From Porphyromonadaceae bacterium UBA7042 (GTDB lineage Bacteria > Bacteroidota > Bacteroidia > Bacteroidales > Muribaculaceae): DNA of 33,209 nucleotides. The notes below the pieces were generated by a model. That model saw only the letters and a list, made by a program, of their open reading frames with translations. It was not told where the DNA came from and did not search any database. The DNA lies in NCBI GenBank assembly GCA_002494015.1, contig DLAR01000109.1, positions 1-33,209 on the forward strand. Reading direction: 5' to 3'. Made by a program: the position numbers and the translations under genes. Positions 9,078-17,858 of the stretch are shown in pieces (positions within the stretch are counted from its first letter, which is position 1; the number at the start of each line of letters is the position of its first letter).

Positions 9078-10504
9078 TTTTTTAGATTGAAATGGGATAA
9101 TACTCGCGCCCGGTATTTAAGGTAAACCGGATGGGGAAAGAGTTCCCACAGAATTACTGTCGCACTGCAGAACAGAATCAATAGGGCCACACATGACACA
9201 AACGGATTAAAAGCCTCATTACAATAAGAATATCCCGCGACAGAGATTAAAAAAGCTATAAACGGAATACACAACGGTGAGACCATATCTACAATGACAG
9301 TCCGTAATTTTTCCTCCTGAAGACGATGGTATTTAAACAGATATACACACAGGATAATGCTCAGTGCAATTATCTGGCTCCAAGCAATGGCCATGATTCC
9401 ATAAGGATAGGCAATGGCAAGCAACCCGAGTTGCAGGACTAATTCAACAATAGAATAATTGCGAATCAGGGTAGTTCTCGAGTGGAGCTTTAATATTGTC
9501 TGAAAGAATGCTTTTAGCGACGAGGCGATGCCGAAGATGATGAGAATCCGGAATATAGGCACGGCATTCATCCATTTTTCCCCGAACAGGAATAGAAATC
9601 CGGGGGACGACAAGAGCATGAGCAACATACCGGCTGATACGTTTATCAGTGATATCCATTGTAACATATCCCGGCAGAGCTGTTTGCGCTTAACGGGGTC
9701 AAGTTCATTGGCAGCGACCGCAAAAAACGGCCAGTTGAATGTTGTCTCGATGATTCCAAAGGGAACTTCTTCCATTTTTTGCGCTTGGGAATATATGCCC
9801 GACTCTACCGACGAATGAGTTCCGAGGACAGTGGAGTTTATATAGCGGCTTATGATTGTCACCATGTAAGCCCACATGAGATTTATACCGTAGCCGAACA
9901 ACTCCTTAAACGAATCTTTATAAAAAGCGATTTTAGGAAACCATCGGGACGCGACAATATAAAAGACGAATAGGAAAAACGACAGAAAAACTCTGCAAGA
10001 GACGAGTCCCCAGTAGCTGTACCCGTTTGCGGCCAGCCATATTCCAAATCCTACCGCGCATATACTGGCTGAGATGCGCACTATGCACATCTTCTTTATC
10101 GACAACTCTTTACGCATACGCGTTTCTTGGGTGAATACCAAAGTGTTGAAGAAAAAGCATATTCCAACCGCCCACATTATGCCGATTAACTCAGGATACC
10201 CAAAGAAATTGGCGACAATATTAGAGCATAGGATGAACATTGAGCCAAGCACAATGCCCATCCCGGCATTAAATACAAACACAGTTGAGTAATCTCGCTC
10301 TGTAGGGTGGGCCTTGTTTATCAGACCATCACTTAACCCACAGCTTGATGCATTATAGGCAAGGCCGATAAACATGGCCAGCATTCCAAGAAGGCCAAAG
10401 TCAAACTGGGTCAGCAACCGCGCCAGCACGATGTTTCCCGTAAAGGTTATTGCCGTCGTGCCGATGCGGTCGATCGCCATCCATTTGTAGACTCCTTTAG
10501 CCAT
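9074..10504 (-). CDS. Polysaccharide flippase of the MOP superfamily (Wzx-like)
   Basis: A 476-residue membrane protein with 12 to 14 helices and the N-terminal GVYKWMAIDRIGTTAITFTG pattern of the oligosaccharide flippase family. It would move undecaprenyl-linked repeat units from the cytoplasmic to the periplasmic leaflet. The early segment LARLLTQFDFGLLGMLAMF is the family hallmark, where an A-R-L-L-x(3)-D-F/Y-G motif is typical. It lies 17 nt after the tyrosine kinase gene and overlaps the polymerase gene by 4 nt, so it is firmly inside the operon. Substrate specificity cannot be read from sequence. Confidence 0.92.
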   Translation of the reverse strand: MAKGVYKWMAIDRIGTTAITFTGNIVLARLLTQFDFGLLGMLAMFIGLAYNASSCGLSDGLINKAHPTERDYSTVFVFNAGMGIVLGSMFILCSNIVANFFGYPELIGIMWAVGICFFFNTLVFTQETRMRKELSIKKMCIVRISASICAVGFGIWLAANGYSYWGLVSCRVFLSFFLFVFYIVASRWFPKIAFYKDSFKELFGYGINLMWAYMVTIISRYINSTVLGTHSSVESGIYSQAQKMEEVPFGIIETTFNWPFFAVAANELDPVKRKQLCRDMLQWISLINVSAGMLLMLLSSPGFLFLFGEKWMNAVPIFRILIIFGIASSLKAFFQTILKLHSRTTLIRNYSIVELVLQLGLLAIAYPYGIMAIAWSQIIALSIILCVYLFKYHRLQEEKLRTVIVDMVSPLCIPFIAFLISVAGYSYCNEAFNPFVSCVALLILFCSATVILWELFPHPVYLKYRARVLSHFNLKK

Positions 10505-10521
10505 ATTTTGCAGCGGTGTAA

Positions 10522-12831
10522 TCAGTCCTCGTGTTTCCGGCCATAGCCGTATCCATAACCCTTCCGTGCCTTTGTGCCGTTAATTACAAGGGTCATTTTC
10601 TTCAGGCGGTTGTCATCATAAAGATTGTTGATGAAATCTACCTCTTTGGTTGTCGAGTATTCGGCGCGGCAGACGTAGACTGTCGCATCGCTTATGCGCA
10701 CGAGCGAGAAGGTGTCGCTGACCATCCCGACAGGAGCTGAATCCACGATAATGTAATCATACATTTTTCTCAAGGCCGCAAACAAGGTGTCAACTTTTTC
10801 TTCATTAAGAAGTTCGGCAGGGTTGGGTGGAATCGGACCGCCAACGATAATATCCATGCCGTTTTTAAGCGGATTCTTCATGATGATGTCGTCAATCGAG
10901 ACTTGATCATCGGACAGATATTCCGTTATGCCGCGATGGGGAGGGAGGTCAAGATACTCGGCAACCTTGGGATTACGGATGTCGAGTCCGATCAGCAATA
11001 CTTTCTTGCGGTCAAGCGCGAGGGTAGATGCAAGGTTAGCGGAAATAAATGATTTGCCTTCTCCGGAAATCGTCGACGTGACGAGTATGACCTTGTCATC
11101 ACTGCGGTTTAGGATGAAACTGAGGTTAGTGCGTATGAGTCGGAACAACTCACACACCGACGAGCTGTTGTTGGACGTGACAACGAGGTTTTTCTTTGCC
11201 CGGGATGAACAAACTTCTCCGATGATGGGCACTGCCGTGAGTTTTTCCAGTTCCTCGCGGGTGGAGAATTTGTTACGGAACAATGAGCGGAGATACAGAA
11301 TGACGGGTGCGAGGAAAATCCCCATGACAAAGGCTATGAGCAGGATGACCTTTTTGCTTAACCCGACGGGCTCGTTAATAGAGTAGGCCTCGTCAACGAT
11401 GACCCCTTTGGGGATAGAGTTGGCAAGCATCATGGCTGTTTCTTCGCGACGTTGCAGCAAGAATATATATAGCTGTTCCTTTATTGACCGTTGACGCTGT
11501 ATGTCACGGTATTCACGTTCAAGTGTCGGAATCTGTCCGAGTTTTGACTCGGTAGATGCAATCTGACTTTTTACTTCGCTGAGGGCAACTTCGGCCGACT
11601 CATACGCCTTGTTAAGTGATATGTCGATGTTTTTGCGCATCGCGTCAATCTGGGAATCAAGGGCTTGTAATCCAAGATTGCCGCTGCGCGCGTTCTGGGA
11701 AAGTTCGATGCGTTTCAAAACCAAGTCGTTATAGGCTTTAATGGCTTCGGTTGCATCTGCTGTCACCGTGGTCATCGGCACGAGCGAATATGCGTTTGCC
11801 GGATCCGAGATAAAGTCCCGCACCATCTTTACAATCTGCAATTGGGTTTCGGCCTCGACAAGCAAAGCCTCCATTTCGCCACGTTTTTTCATCTGGTAGC
11901 CGGTTTCGGCCCCTACATCGGTGATTCCCTGACGTTGTTTATAGGTTTCGATTGTTTCTTCGGCAGAGTCCAAGTCGCGAGACAGCAATTCGAGACGTGA
12001 GTCAATGAATTCGGCGGTTTTCTGACTTTTGGCATTTTTGTCATCGATACCACGCTGATTATAGAGGTCGATGACGGTATTTATTACATCTTTTGCATAA
12101 TCCACATCGGTTGAAACCATGCTCATGGCTATGGCATTGGCTTTTTTGTCTGCGACATAGATGCTCAAGTCCTGAGTTATGTCTTCGGCCGCATCGTCGT
12201 AACCCGAGAATGAGATGTAAGTTTTCAAGCCCTCTCCCTCGGGAAAATATTTTGTCTTGTTGATGATAAAATCGCCATAAACGGTATTTACTGTCACCGG
12301 AAAGGCATCAGCCTTGATTTTAGGCTCTTTTTCACCTTTGATAATCGGAGTGACAGTGATGTTGCCTTTGTCTGAAACCTTGACATTAAAGGCGATGTTG
12401 GTTCTGAGGGTATCGGCTATTGCCGGGTCGGTGTAAACCTCGACCGGGAAGTCCTGATAGCGGAACACCTTGGTGAGAAGGTTGTTTTTTACTATATGGG
12501 TCTTGTTCAGATTGAGTTTCTTTATCACATCACGCATAAGCGAGTGAGAGGAGACGATAAAAACCTCGTCGTCCACAACGCTTGCTGAGCTGAACAGATT
12601 TCCGAGAGATCCAAGGCCGGCCATGGGGTTGCCGTTGCTGGTGTCATCTTGAGAAATCAATATATTGGCGCGTACTTCATACTTGTCAAGGCGCACTTTT
12701 GCAAATACAAAACCGATAGCGGTGCAGCCAACGATGCATAGGGCAAAAAGCCACCAATGGCTGATATAGTCTTGCAGGATTGCCCGGAAGTCTATGAGGT
12801 CGCTGTCGTGTCTCTTTTCGTTATGTCTCAT
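10522..12831 (-). CDS. Polysaccharide co-polymerase / tyrosine autokinase (Wzc-like)
   Basis: A 769-residue inner-membrane protein that controls chain length and export. The N-terminal Wzz domain begins with a membrane helix at about residues 22-44 and continues as a long periplasmic coiled-coil region with a GNVR/IPTLEREYRDIQRQ segment. A second helix lies at about 490-515. The cytoplasmic BY-kinase domain has Walker A (STISGEGKS, about 586-594), Walker A' (VLLIGLDIRNP, about 611-621) and Walker B (YDYIIVDSAP, about 691-700). It ends in a short tyrosine cluster, Tyr759, 761 and 763, the likely autophosphorylation site. The gene is 34 nt downstream of the export lipoprotein, its usual partner. 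Its presence points to a Wzy-dependent capsule or exopolysaccharide. Confidence 0.95.
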   Translation of the reverse strand: MRHNEKRHDSDLIDFRAILQDYISHWWLFALCIVGCTAIGFVFAKVRLDKYEVRANILISQDDTSNGNPMAGLGSLGNLFSSASVVDDEVFIVSSHSLMRDVIKKLNLNKTHIVKNNLLTKVFRYQDFPVEVYTDPAIADTLRTNIAFNVKVSDKGNITVTPIIKGEKEPKIKADAFPVTVNTVYGDFIINKTKYFPEGEGLKTYISFSGYDDAAEDITQDLSIYVADKKANAIAMSMVSTDVDYAKDVINTVIDLYNQRGIDDKNAKSQKTAEFIDSRLELLSRDLDSAEETIETYKQRQGITDVGAETGYQMKKRGEMEALLVEAETQLQIVKMVRDFISDPANAYSLVPMTTVTADATEAIKAYNDLVLKRIELSQNARSGNLGLQALDSQIDAMRKNIDISLNKAYESAEVALSEVKSQIASTESKLGQIPTLEREYRDIQRQRSIKEQLYIFLLQRREETAMMLANSIPKGVIVDEAYSINEPVGLSKKVILLIAFVMGIFLAPVILYLRSLFRNKFSTREELEKLTAVPIIGEVCSSRAKKNLVVTSNNSSSVCELFRLIRTNLSFILNRSDDKVILVTSTISGEGKSFISANLASTLALDRKKVLLIGLDIRNPKVAEYLDLPPHRGITEYLSDDQVSIDDIIMKNPLKNGMDIIVGGPIPPNPAELLNEEKVDTLFAALRKMYDYIIVDSAPVGMVSDTFSLVRISDATVYVCRAEYSTTKEVDFINNLYDDNRLKKMTLVINGTKARKGYGYGYGRKHED

Positions 12832-12865
12832 AAAATTGATGATGTTTCTTTAAACGACAATTAGA

Positions 12866-13678
12866 TTACTTCACGGCAAGGGCAATAACGAGAGACGCTA
12901 TAACCGATGAAGCACTGATTATTGAGGAAATAACTTGCAGCCGATAGCTGTTCTGCGTGTTGTACCGGGCATTGTCTTTTCTGATCTGGTTGGGGTCGAC
13001 AATTATTACATCGTTTTGTTTCAAGTAATAATAGGGTGAGGAGATAATTGATGCATCATTGAGGTTGAGGGTATGATACTCGATTTTTCCATCAACTTCA
13101 CGCAGCAGCAACACGTTTTCGCGTTTTCCATACTCGGTCATATCACCGGCCGCGGCAATCGCATCTATAATCGAGATTCTCTCGTTGTTGTTTACAGGCA
13201 CCACGCCCGGATTCTTAACTTCACCCATGACATTTACCTTGAAATTCATGAGAGATACTTTCACCGTCGGGTCAGTCACATCTTTCCCGATTTTTGAAGT
13301 CAGCATATCGGCCAGTTCCGAGGTAGTCATCCCGGCAACATGGAGCGTGCCCAAAACAGGGAATGAAATATTCCCGTCGCGGTTGACGATATAGGTCTGT
13401 TGCCGTGCGCTCGATTGAGTAATCATGTCTTTATTCGTCGCCGGATTTGCCACAGGCAGATTGTACATCGCTGTGGCATCGGGGACAAGTGACGTGACCG
13501 ATATGAAAAGCTCGTCGTCAGGCTGGATTCTGATTGAATAATCACTGCGGGAAACAGATCCTTCAATATTGTCTCGCATGTCGGTAAAATATGAAAGATT
13601 GGTCTTCGGAGAGCTGCAAGCACCCGTTACCAAGAGGGCGGCGATAGCTACTGACAACTTTATAGTTCTGAATTTCAT
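12866..13678 (-). CDS. Polysaccharide export outer-membrane lipoprotein (Wza-like)
   Basis: A 270-residue lipoprotein with lipobox LVTGAC (Cys21). The Poly_export domain (SIRIQPDDELFISVTS) comes next. An SLBB-type domain (VNVMGEVKNPGVVPV onward, about residues 150-200) and a hydrophobic C-terminal segment follow. Proteins of this type form the outer-membrane exit channel for capsule or exopolysaccharide and dock onto the Wzc-like kinase encoded next. It is shorter than E. coli Wza, as is normal for Bacteroidota homologues with a single SLBB unit. It is the first gene of the operon. The 150-nt gap upstream should contain the promoter, but I see no convincing TAnnTTTG box in it. Confidence 0.93.
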   Translation of the reverse strand: MKFRTIKLSVAIAALLVTGACSSPKTNLSYFTDMRDNIEGSVSRSDYSIRIQPDDELFISVTSLVPDATAMYNLPVANPATNKDMITQSSARQQTYIVNRDGNISFPVLGTLHVAGMTTSELADMLTSKIGKDVTDPTVKVSLMNFKVNVMGEVKNPGVVPVNNNERISIIDAIAAAGDMTEYGKRENVLLLREVDGKIEYHTLNLNDASIISSPYYYLKQNDVIIVDPNQIRKDNARYNTQNSYRLQVISSIISASSVIASLVIALAVK

Positions 13679-13828
13679 ATATGTATCTCATGAATACAAT
13701 GCCCGCGCAGTAATGTGAAATCCCATTCATAAATTGAAGTAAAGTCCATTACAATTTCAGGACACCGATTGGTTGTAGTTAATGTTCTTTTATAAAACGG
13801 CAAACACTTGTCTTTATTATGTAGTTAT

Positions 13829-14491
13829 TTAATAATAAATTATTTCACGGGTGTCGACTGTGTAGCTGACGTGCGGTATTTCGGACTCGCCTTGGGTAAC
13901 CCACACTGTCAGTCTCTCGGTCCAGTTTCCATGATTGTCTTCAGCACGGTATATGTTGAAACATGAGCCTATGTCTCCGCGGTTTTGATTAGACAACGGA
14001 TTGGTATACTGGCCTATGATGCGGTGGTTGTCATCATAGATTGTCGTGGCAAACTGTCCCATTCCGGAACTTTCCACGAGATTTTCCGAGACATGATTAT
14101 ATCTCAATGTGTCGCGGAGAAAGCCGCCATGCAGCCCTTTTATGTTTGGTCGCCCGTCGCTCCACTTGATAATGCGGCCTTCTGAATCACGCTCTATGCG
14201 CTCGTTGCGACGCTTGACGTAATGGCCGAGAGAGTCGAAATAAATTTTGGTTTCAACCCTGTTGACGGCATTAGTGTCAATCGACAGGCTGTCTCCGTCG
14301 ATCAGCGTTACTTTGTGATATGTTGTCTTGGTTACGTTCCTGACTCGGCCACAAAGCTCGAAAATGGCCAAGTCGCCGGTGTGGAATTCCGGTGACGCGG
14401 TTTCTTCATTTTCATTGGCCGCGTGGTCGGGCGAACTGCAAGATGCTGTTAGAAGCAAAGCGGCAAAAGATGCCAATGTTTTTATCGTCAT
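13829..14491 (-). CDS. Putative lipoprotein of unknown function
   Basis: A 220-residue protein with a clear lipobox (LTASC, Cys18), so it is exported and lipidated. The mature part has no enzymatic motif that I recognise. It carries short YD-like beta units (IYFDSLGHYVKR, TTIYDDNHRIIG) and an NHGNWTERL segment, patterns common in Bacteroidales lipoproteins that share features with RHS repeats. Its ATG overlaps the end of the upstream acyltransferase gene by 4 nt, so the two are cotranscribed and probably act at the same envelope site. No clear terminator separates it from the polysaccharide operon, so read-through into that operon is possible. Confidence 0.8.
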   Translation of the reverse strand: MTIKTLASFAALLLTASCSSPDHAANENEETASPEFHTGDLAIFELCGRVRNVTKTTYHKVTLIDGDSLSIDTNAVNRVETKIYFDSLGHYVKRRNERIERDSEGRIIKWSDGRPNIKGLHGGFLRDTLRYNHVSENLVESSGMGQFATTIYDDNHRIIGQYTNPLSNQNRGDIGSCFNIYRAEDNHGNWTERLTVWVTQGESEIPHVSYTVDTREIIYY

Positions 14492-15657
14492 ATCTTTATA
14501 TAGATGTTTTTTCGGTAAAGGAATAGGCCTACAAGCCAGTTGAGCAACACAAACACAATGGTGTAACAGAGGGATGCGAACGAAGGCGCAAATCCCGGAA
14601 GACTATAAAACCATCCGAATAAAATGTCTCTTACCGATAGAACTTCTGCGCCGACAGTGATGCATTCATATCCGAAGGAGATTTCCATGACCTCGGACAA
14701 TACATAAAGAAACAGCGGATTTACGCCAAACACATGAAAAAAGCGGGTCCAACGTTTCCATCCTTTGATGTCGATTGCCCAGACAAGAAGTGCCAAAAGC
14801 GAGGCCGCCATGCCGCACGTCGTGAGCACAAAAGTCGGTGACCAGATGCGTTTGTTGATTGGAAGTCCGTAACTGAGAAGGAGACCGGCGAATGTCAGAA
14901 CCGTTCCGATGATAAACAGTCTGTTTATGCGATCTCGGTTGGACGATGTAGACATGATTGTCATACCACACAAGAACCCGATAAGCACATGTGCGATGGA
15001 GGGCAGTGTGCTTAACAATCCTTCAGGGTCAAACTTCATTGCCACGCCGTCGACGCGTGTTGTGTGCATGTGGTCGGCCCCGAGCACCTTATGATCTACA
15101 ATCGAAATGACGTTGTCGCCGGAAAATTCCCATCCGTGGCCTGCGAGCAGCACTGCAGTGTAGGTGGCAAGCAGGGTGACCACTAAAAACGGTAAGTATC
15201 TGTGCCGCAATGTGACAGCGACAATCGAAGCCACGCAGTAGCACAGGGCAAGTCGGGGAAGGACTCCGAGCAAGCGCAGATGGCTGAAATCGAGTGCGGC
15301 AGCGAGAACTTCTGCGCCGGAGTTGATGCCTCGCATAAACAGTCCGAACCAAGTGATTGCTAGACCGATTGCAAAAATGACGACAGAGCGTCGCAGGATT
15401 TTCACAATTAAGGGTATGCTCGGGCGAAAGTCGCTTTTTCGTAGCGACATGTAGGTCGAGATTCCCATGATAAACATGAAAAACGGAAACACGAGGTCGG
15501 TAGGCGTCAAGCCGTTCCAAGCAGCATGGTGTAATGGCTCATACGAGCAATCTCCGTTTCCCGGATTGTTTACGAGAATCATTCCGGTCACGGTTATGCC
15601 GCGCATGATGTCGAGAGATAGCAGCCTCTGCCCTGATTTGGGTATGTGTGGTGACAT
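14488..15657 (-). CDS. Membrane acyltransferase, heparan-alpha-glucosaminide N-acetyltransferase/NagX-like
   Basis: A 389-residue integral membrane protein with about ten helices. The N-terminal motif RLLSLDIMRGITVTGMILVN, followed by WNGLTPTDLVFPFFMFIMG, is diagnostic of the DUF5009/NagX group related to human HGSNAT. These proteins are thought to move acetyl groups across the membrane onto amino sugars or glycan ends. In Bacteroidota they often lie near glycan-use or glycan-assembly genes, and here the neighbour is a polysaccharide export operon. The gene is followed by a lipoprotein with a 4-nt overlap. The substrate is not known. Confidence 0.88.
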   Translation of the reverse strand: MSPHIPKSGQRLLSLDIMRGITVTGMILVNNPGNGDCSYEPLHHAAWNGLTPTDLVFPFFMFIMGISTYMSLRKSDFRPSIPLIVKILRRSVVIFAIGLAITWFGLFMRGINSGAEVLAAALDFSHLRLLGVLPRLALCYCVASIVAVTLRHRYLPFLVVTLLATYTAVLLAGHGWEFSGDNVISIVDHKVLGADHMHTTRVDGVAMKFDPEGLLSTLPSIAHVLIGFLCGMTIMSTSSNRDRINRLFIIGTVLTFAGLLLSYGLPINKRIWSPTFVLTTCGMAASLLALLVWAIDIKGWKRWTRFFHVFGVNPLFLYVLSEVMEISFGYECITVGAEVLSVRDILFGWFYSLPGFAPSFASLCYTIVFVLLNWLVGLFLYRKNIYIKI

Positions 15658-15688
15658 GGCAGTATACCTGAATTAGCTATTGATTCGG

Positions 15689-15696
15689 CAAAGATA
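15689..15696 (-). promoter_or_regulatory. Promoter -7 element for the acyltransferase gene
   Basis: On the minus strand this reads TATCTTTG, a match to TAnnTTTG 31 nt before the start codon. I see no good -33 TTTG at the expected distance, so support is moderate. Confidence 0.5.
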
Positions 15697-15777
15697 CGAA
15701 ATTATGTTGAAACAGCGCATTAATACCGTTAATATATTTTAACACGGATGGCGGTGATGCTGACACGGGGGTATTGT

Positions 15778-15785
15778 TACCTTTG
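15778..15785 (+). promoter_or_regulatory. Promoter -7 element for the radical SAM gene
   Basis: TACCTTTG matches TAnnTTTG 23 nt before the ATG at 15809. It is divergent from the acyltransferase promoter. A -33 box is not obvious. Confidence 0.5.
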
Positions 15786-15808
15786 CAGATGAAAAAGCAG
15801 ATGCTCAG

Positions 15809-17068
15809 ATGACAGAATCGACACTTAACAAACTTAAAATATTGGCCGAGGCAGCACGTTACGATGTGTCATGCTCGTCAAGCGGCACTGTTCGCAACAA
15901 CAAAGACAAGGGTATTGGTAATACAGTCGGCGGCATCGGGGTGTGTCACAGTTTCGCTGCTGACGGGCGGTGCATTTCTTTGTTGAAGGTCATGATGAGC
16001 AACGTATGTCTCTATGATTGCGCCTACTGCATCAGCCGCAGAAGCAACGACATCCCTCGTGCCACCTTGACGGTCAAGGAACTGGTCAATCTCACTATTG
16101 AATTTTACAGGCGCAACTATATCGAGGGGCTGTTTCTGAGCTCGGCCATTGTCAAGAATCCAGATTTTACAATGGAATGCATGGTGCAGGTGGCCAAGGA
16201 GCTGCGTGAGGTTCATCGTTTTAACGGATACATTCACCTGAAGGGTATCCCGGGTGCGTCGCTTGAGCTGATAAACCTTGCCGGGAGGTATGCCGACCGC
16301 ATGAGCGTCAATGTCGAGATTCCCAAGCAGAAATCATTGCAATATCTCGCTCCCGAAAAAAATCATAAAAACATTTATGAACCGATGAAGTATATCAACA
16401 CGGCGGTTCTTGAAAACCGCGAGGACAGGCGGTCACTTCTTCATGTCCCACGCTTTATCCCGGCAGGACAGAGCACGCAGATGATTGTCGGTGCGAGTGA
16501 CGATACCGACCATGACATATTGACTCTTTCATCTTCGCTGTATAGGGCCAAGTCAATGCGGCGCGTCTATTATTCGGGGTATGTTTCGGTAAACACCTAC
16601 GACAGCCGTCTTCCGGCACTGAAACAACCGCCGCTTGTGCGGGAAAATCGCTTGTATCAGGCTGACTGGCTTATGCGGTTCTATCAATTCAGAGCCGACG
16701 AGCTTGTCGACCCGAAGAATCCCAACCTTGACTTGGATGTGGACCCTAAAATCGGGTGGGCGTTGCGACACCCTGAATTTTTTCCGATCGATGTCAACAA
16801 GGCTCCTTATGAAATGCTGTTGCGGGTTCCCGGAATAGGGGTTAAATCGGCCAATCTGATTGTTAACGCCCGGCGTTACCGCGCGCTCGGCAGTGATCAT
16901 CTGAAGAAAATCGGTGTAGTCTTAAAGCGGGCACAATATTTTATAGTGTGCCGTGAATTGCCGTCGGCTGTAATCGGCGACCTTTCTCCGGAGTATGTAA
17001 AACTCCGCCTCATGCTGCCGTCGGGGCCGTCCCGCCGCACAGTTGACCGTTATCCCAGTCTGTTTTAA
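15809..17068 (+). CDS. Putative DNA modification/repair radical SAM protein (TIGR03916-type)
   Basis: A 419-residue radical SAM protein. The cluster-binding motif is C-x3-C-x2-C at Cys67, Cys71 and Cys74 (CLYDCAYC). Upstream lies the conserved block YDVSCSSSGTVRNN and GIGVCHSF, characteristic of this family. Near the C terminus an HhH-type motif (LLRVPGIGVKSANLIVNARR) suggests DNA binding. NCBI calls these putative DNA modification/repair radical SAM proteins because they occur with the DUF4130 partner encoded next; the actual reaction is unknown. The 13-nt gap to that partner supports a two-gene operon. Length is typical. Confidence 0.92.
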   Translation: MTESTLNKLKILAEAARYDVSCSSSGTVRNNKDKGIGNTVGGIGVCHSFAADGRCISLLKVMMSNVCLYDCAYCISRRSNDIPRATLTVKELVNLTIEFYRRNYIEGLFLSSAIVKNPDFTMECMVQVAKELREVHRFNGYIHLKGIPGASLELINLAGRYADRMSVNVEIPKQKSLQYLAPEKNHKNIYEPMKYINTAVLENREDRRSLLHVPRFIPAGQSTQMIVGASDDTDHDILTLSSSLYRAKSMRRVYYSGYVSVNTYDSRLPALKQPPLVRENRLYQADWLMRFYQFRADELVDPKNPNLDLDVDPKIGWALRHPEFFPIDVNKAPYEMLLRVPGIGVKSANLIVNARRYRALGSDHLKKIGVVLKRAQYFIVCRELPSAVIGDLSPEYVKLRLMLPSGPSRRTVDRYPSLF

Positions 17069-17081
17069 AATAGGGAAGGTT

Positions 17082-17858
17082 ATGTTATATACGTTTGACG
17101 GGACATTTGACGGATTGCTCAGTTGCGTTTTCGACGCTTTTGCGAGGAAAGAGGATGTGACGGAGGTGCTTCGGACTTGGGATGAAATACCCTTGTTCTG
17201 CCTTGACGCAATGCGGCATGTCGATACAGAATTGGCTCACGCACGTCGGGTTTGGCTAAAACTGGAGAAATGCATGTCTCGGACAGTCCTGAACTCGCTT
17301 GTGAAAAGTTTTCTCTATGCTCCTGTGGAGGTTTCATTCTATTCAACCTTGTTTCGGTTCATCTGTCGTGCCATGGTTTCAGAAATCCGTATCGAGGGTG
17401 ATTTTGGTGATGCCGACGTGCTCGCAGTCTTGAACAACAGCCGGAAAGTCAGCTACGAGGCGTCCCGCATGAGGCAGTTTGTCCGTTTCCAAAAAGCGGT
17501 AAACGGAACCTATTTCGCCATGATTGAACCGCTGTATGACGTGTTGCCGCTTGCAATAGGGCATTTTGTCGACCGGTTTGCCGACAGCCGGTTTATAATT
17601 TACGACCGCATTCGGGATTATGGGTTCTTTTATGACGGCAAAGAGTCGCACCGCATTGTCTTGTCTTCTGATGCTCCCCACATGGTGACAGGCAATCTTG
17701 ACGAGACAATCGCCGATGCCGATGAAGCCATGTTTAAAAAGCTGTGGCGCACTTATTTTAACGCTACTGCCATTCCCGAGCGCACTAACCCTCGCAAGCA
17801 GCGTCAGGATATGCCGCATCGTTTCTGGAAATATCTGACCGAAGTTAACGGTGTGTGA
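17082..17858 (+). CDS. DUF4130 / TIGR03915-type putative DNA repair protein
   Basis: The start chosen is the ATG at 17082 (258 residues). The frame extends back to 17043 inside the radical SAM gene, but MLYTFDGTFDGLLSCVF is the conserved N terminus. Further family blocks are RMRQFVRFQKAVNGTYFA, YDVLPLAIGHFVDRFADSRF and the C-terminal RKQRQDMPHRFWKYL. It is the constant partner of the upstream radical SAM protein. In some bacteria it is fused to a uracil-DNA-glycosylase-like domain, but here it stands alone. Function is predicted as DNA repair from co-occurrence only. The 3' end overlaps the convergent CapA gene by 14 nt with no terminator between them. Confidence 0.9.
   Translation: MLYTFDGTFDGLLSCVFDAFARKEDVTEVLRTWDEIPLFCLDAMRHVDTELAHARRVWLKLEKCMSRTVLNSLVKSFLYAPVEVSFYSTLFRFICRAMVSEIRIEGDFGDADVLAVLNNSRKVSYEASRMRQFVRFQKAVNGTYFAMIEPLYDVLPLAIGHFVDRFADSRFIIYDRIRDYGFFYDGKESHRIVLSSDAPHMVTGNLDETIADADEAMFKKLWRTYFNATAIPERTNPRKQRQDMPHRFWKYLTEVNGV

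Noticed and set aside
17845..17858. A terminator between the convergent DUF4130 and CapA genes
   Set aside because: The genes overlap by 14 nt and no inverted repeat with a T tract lies there.
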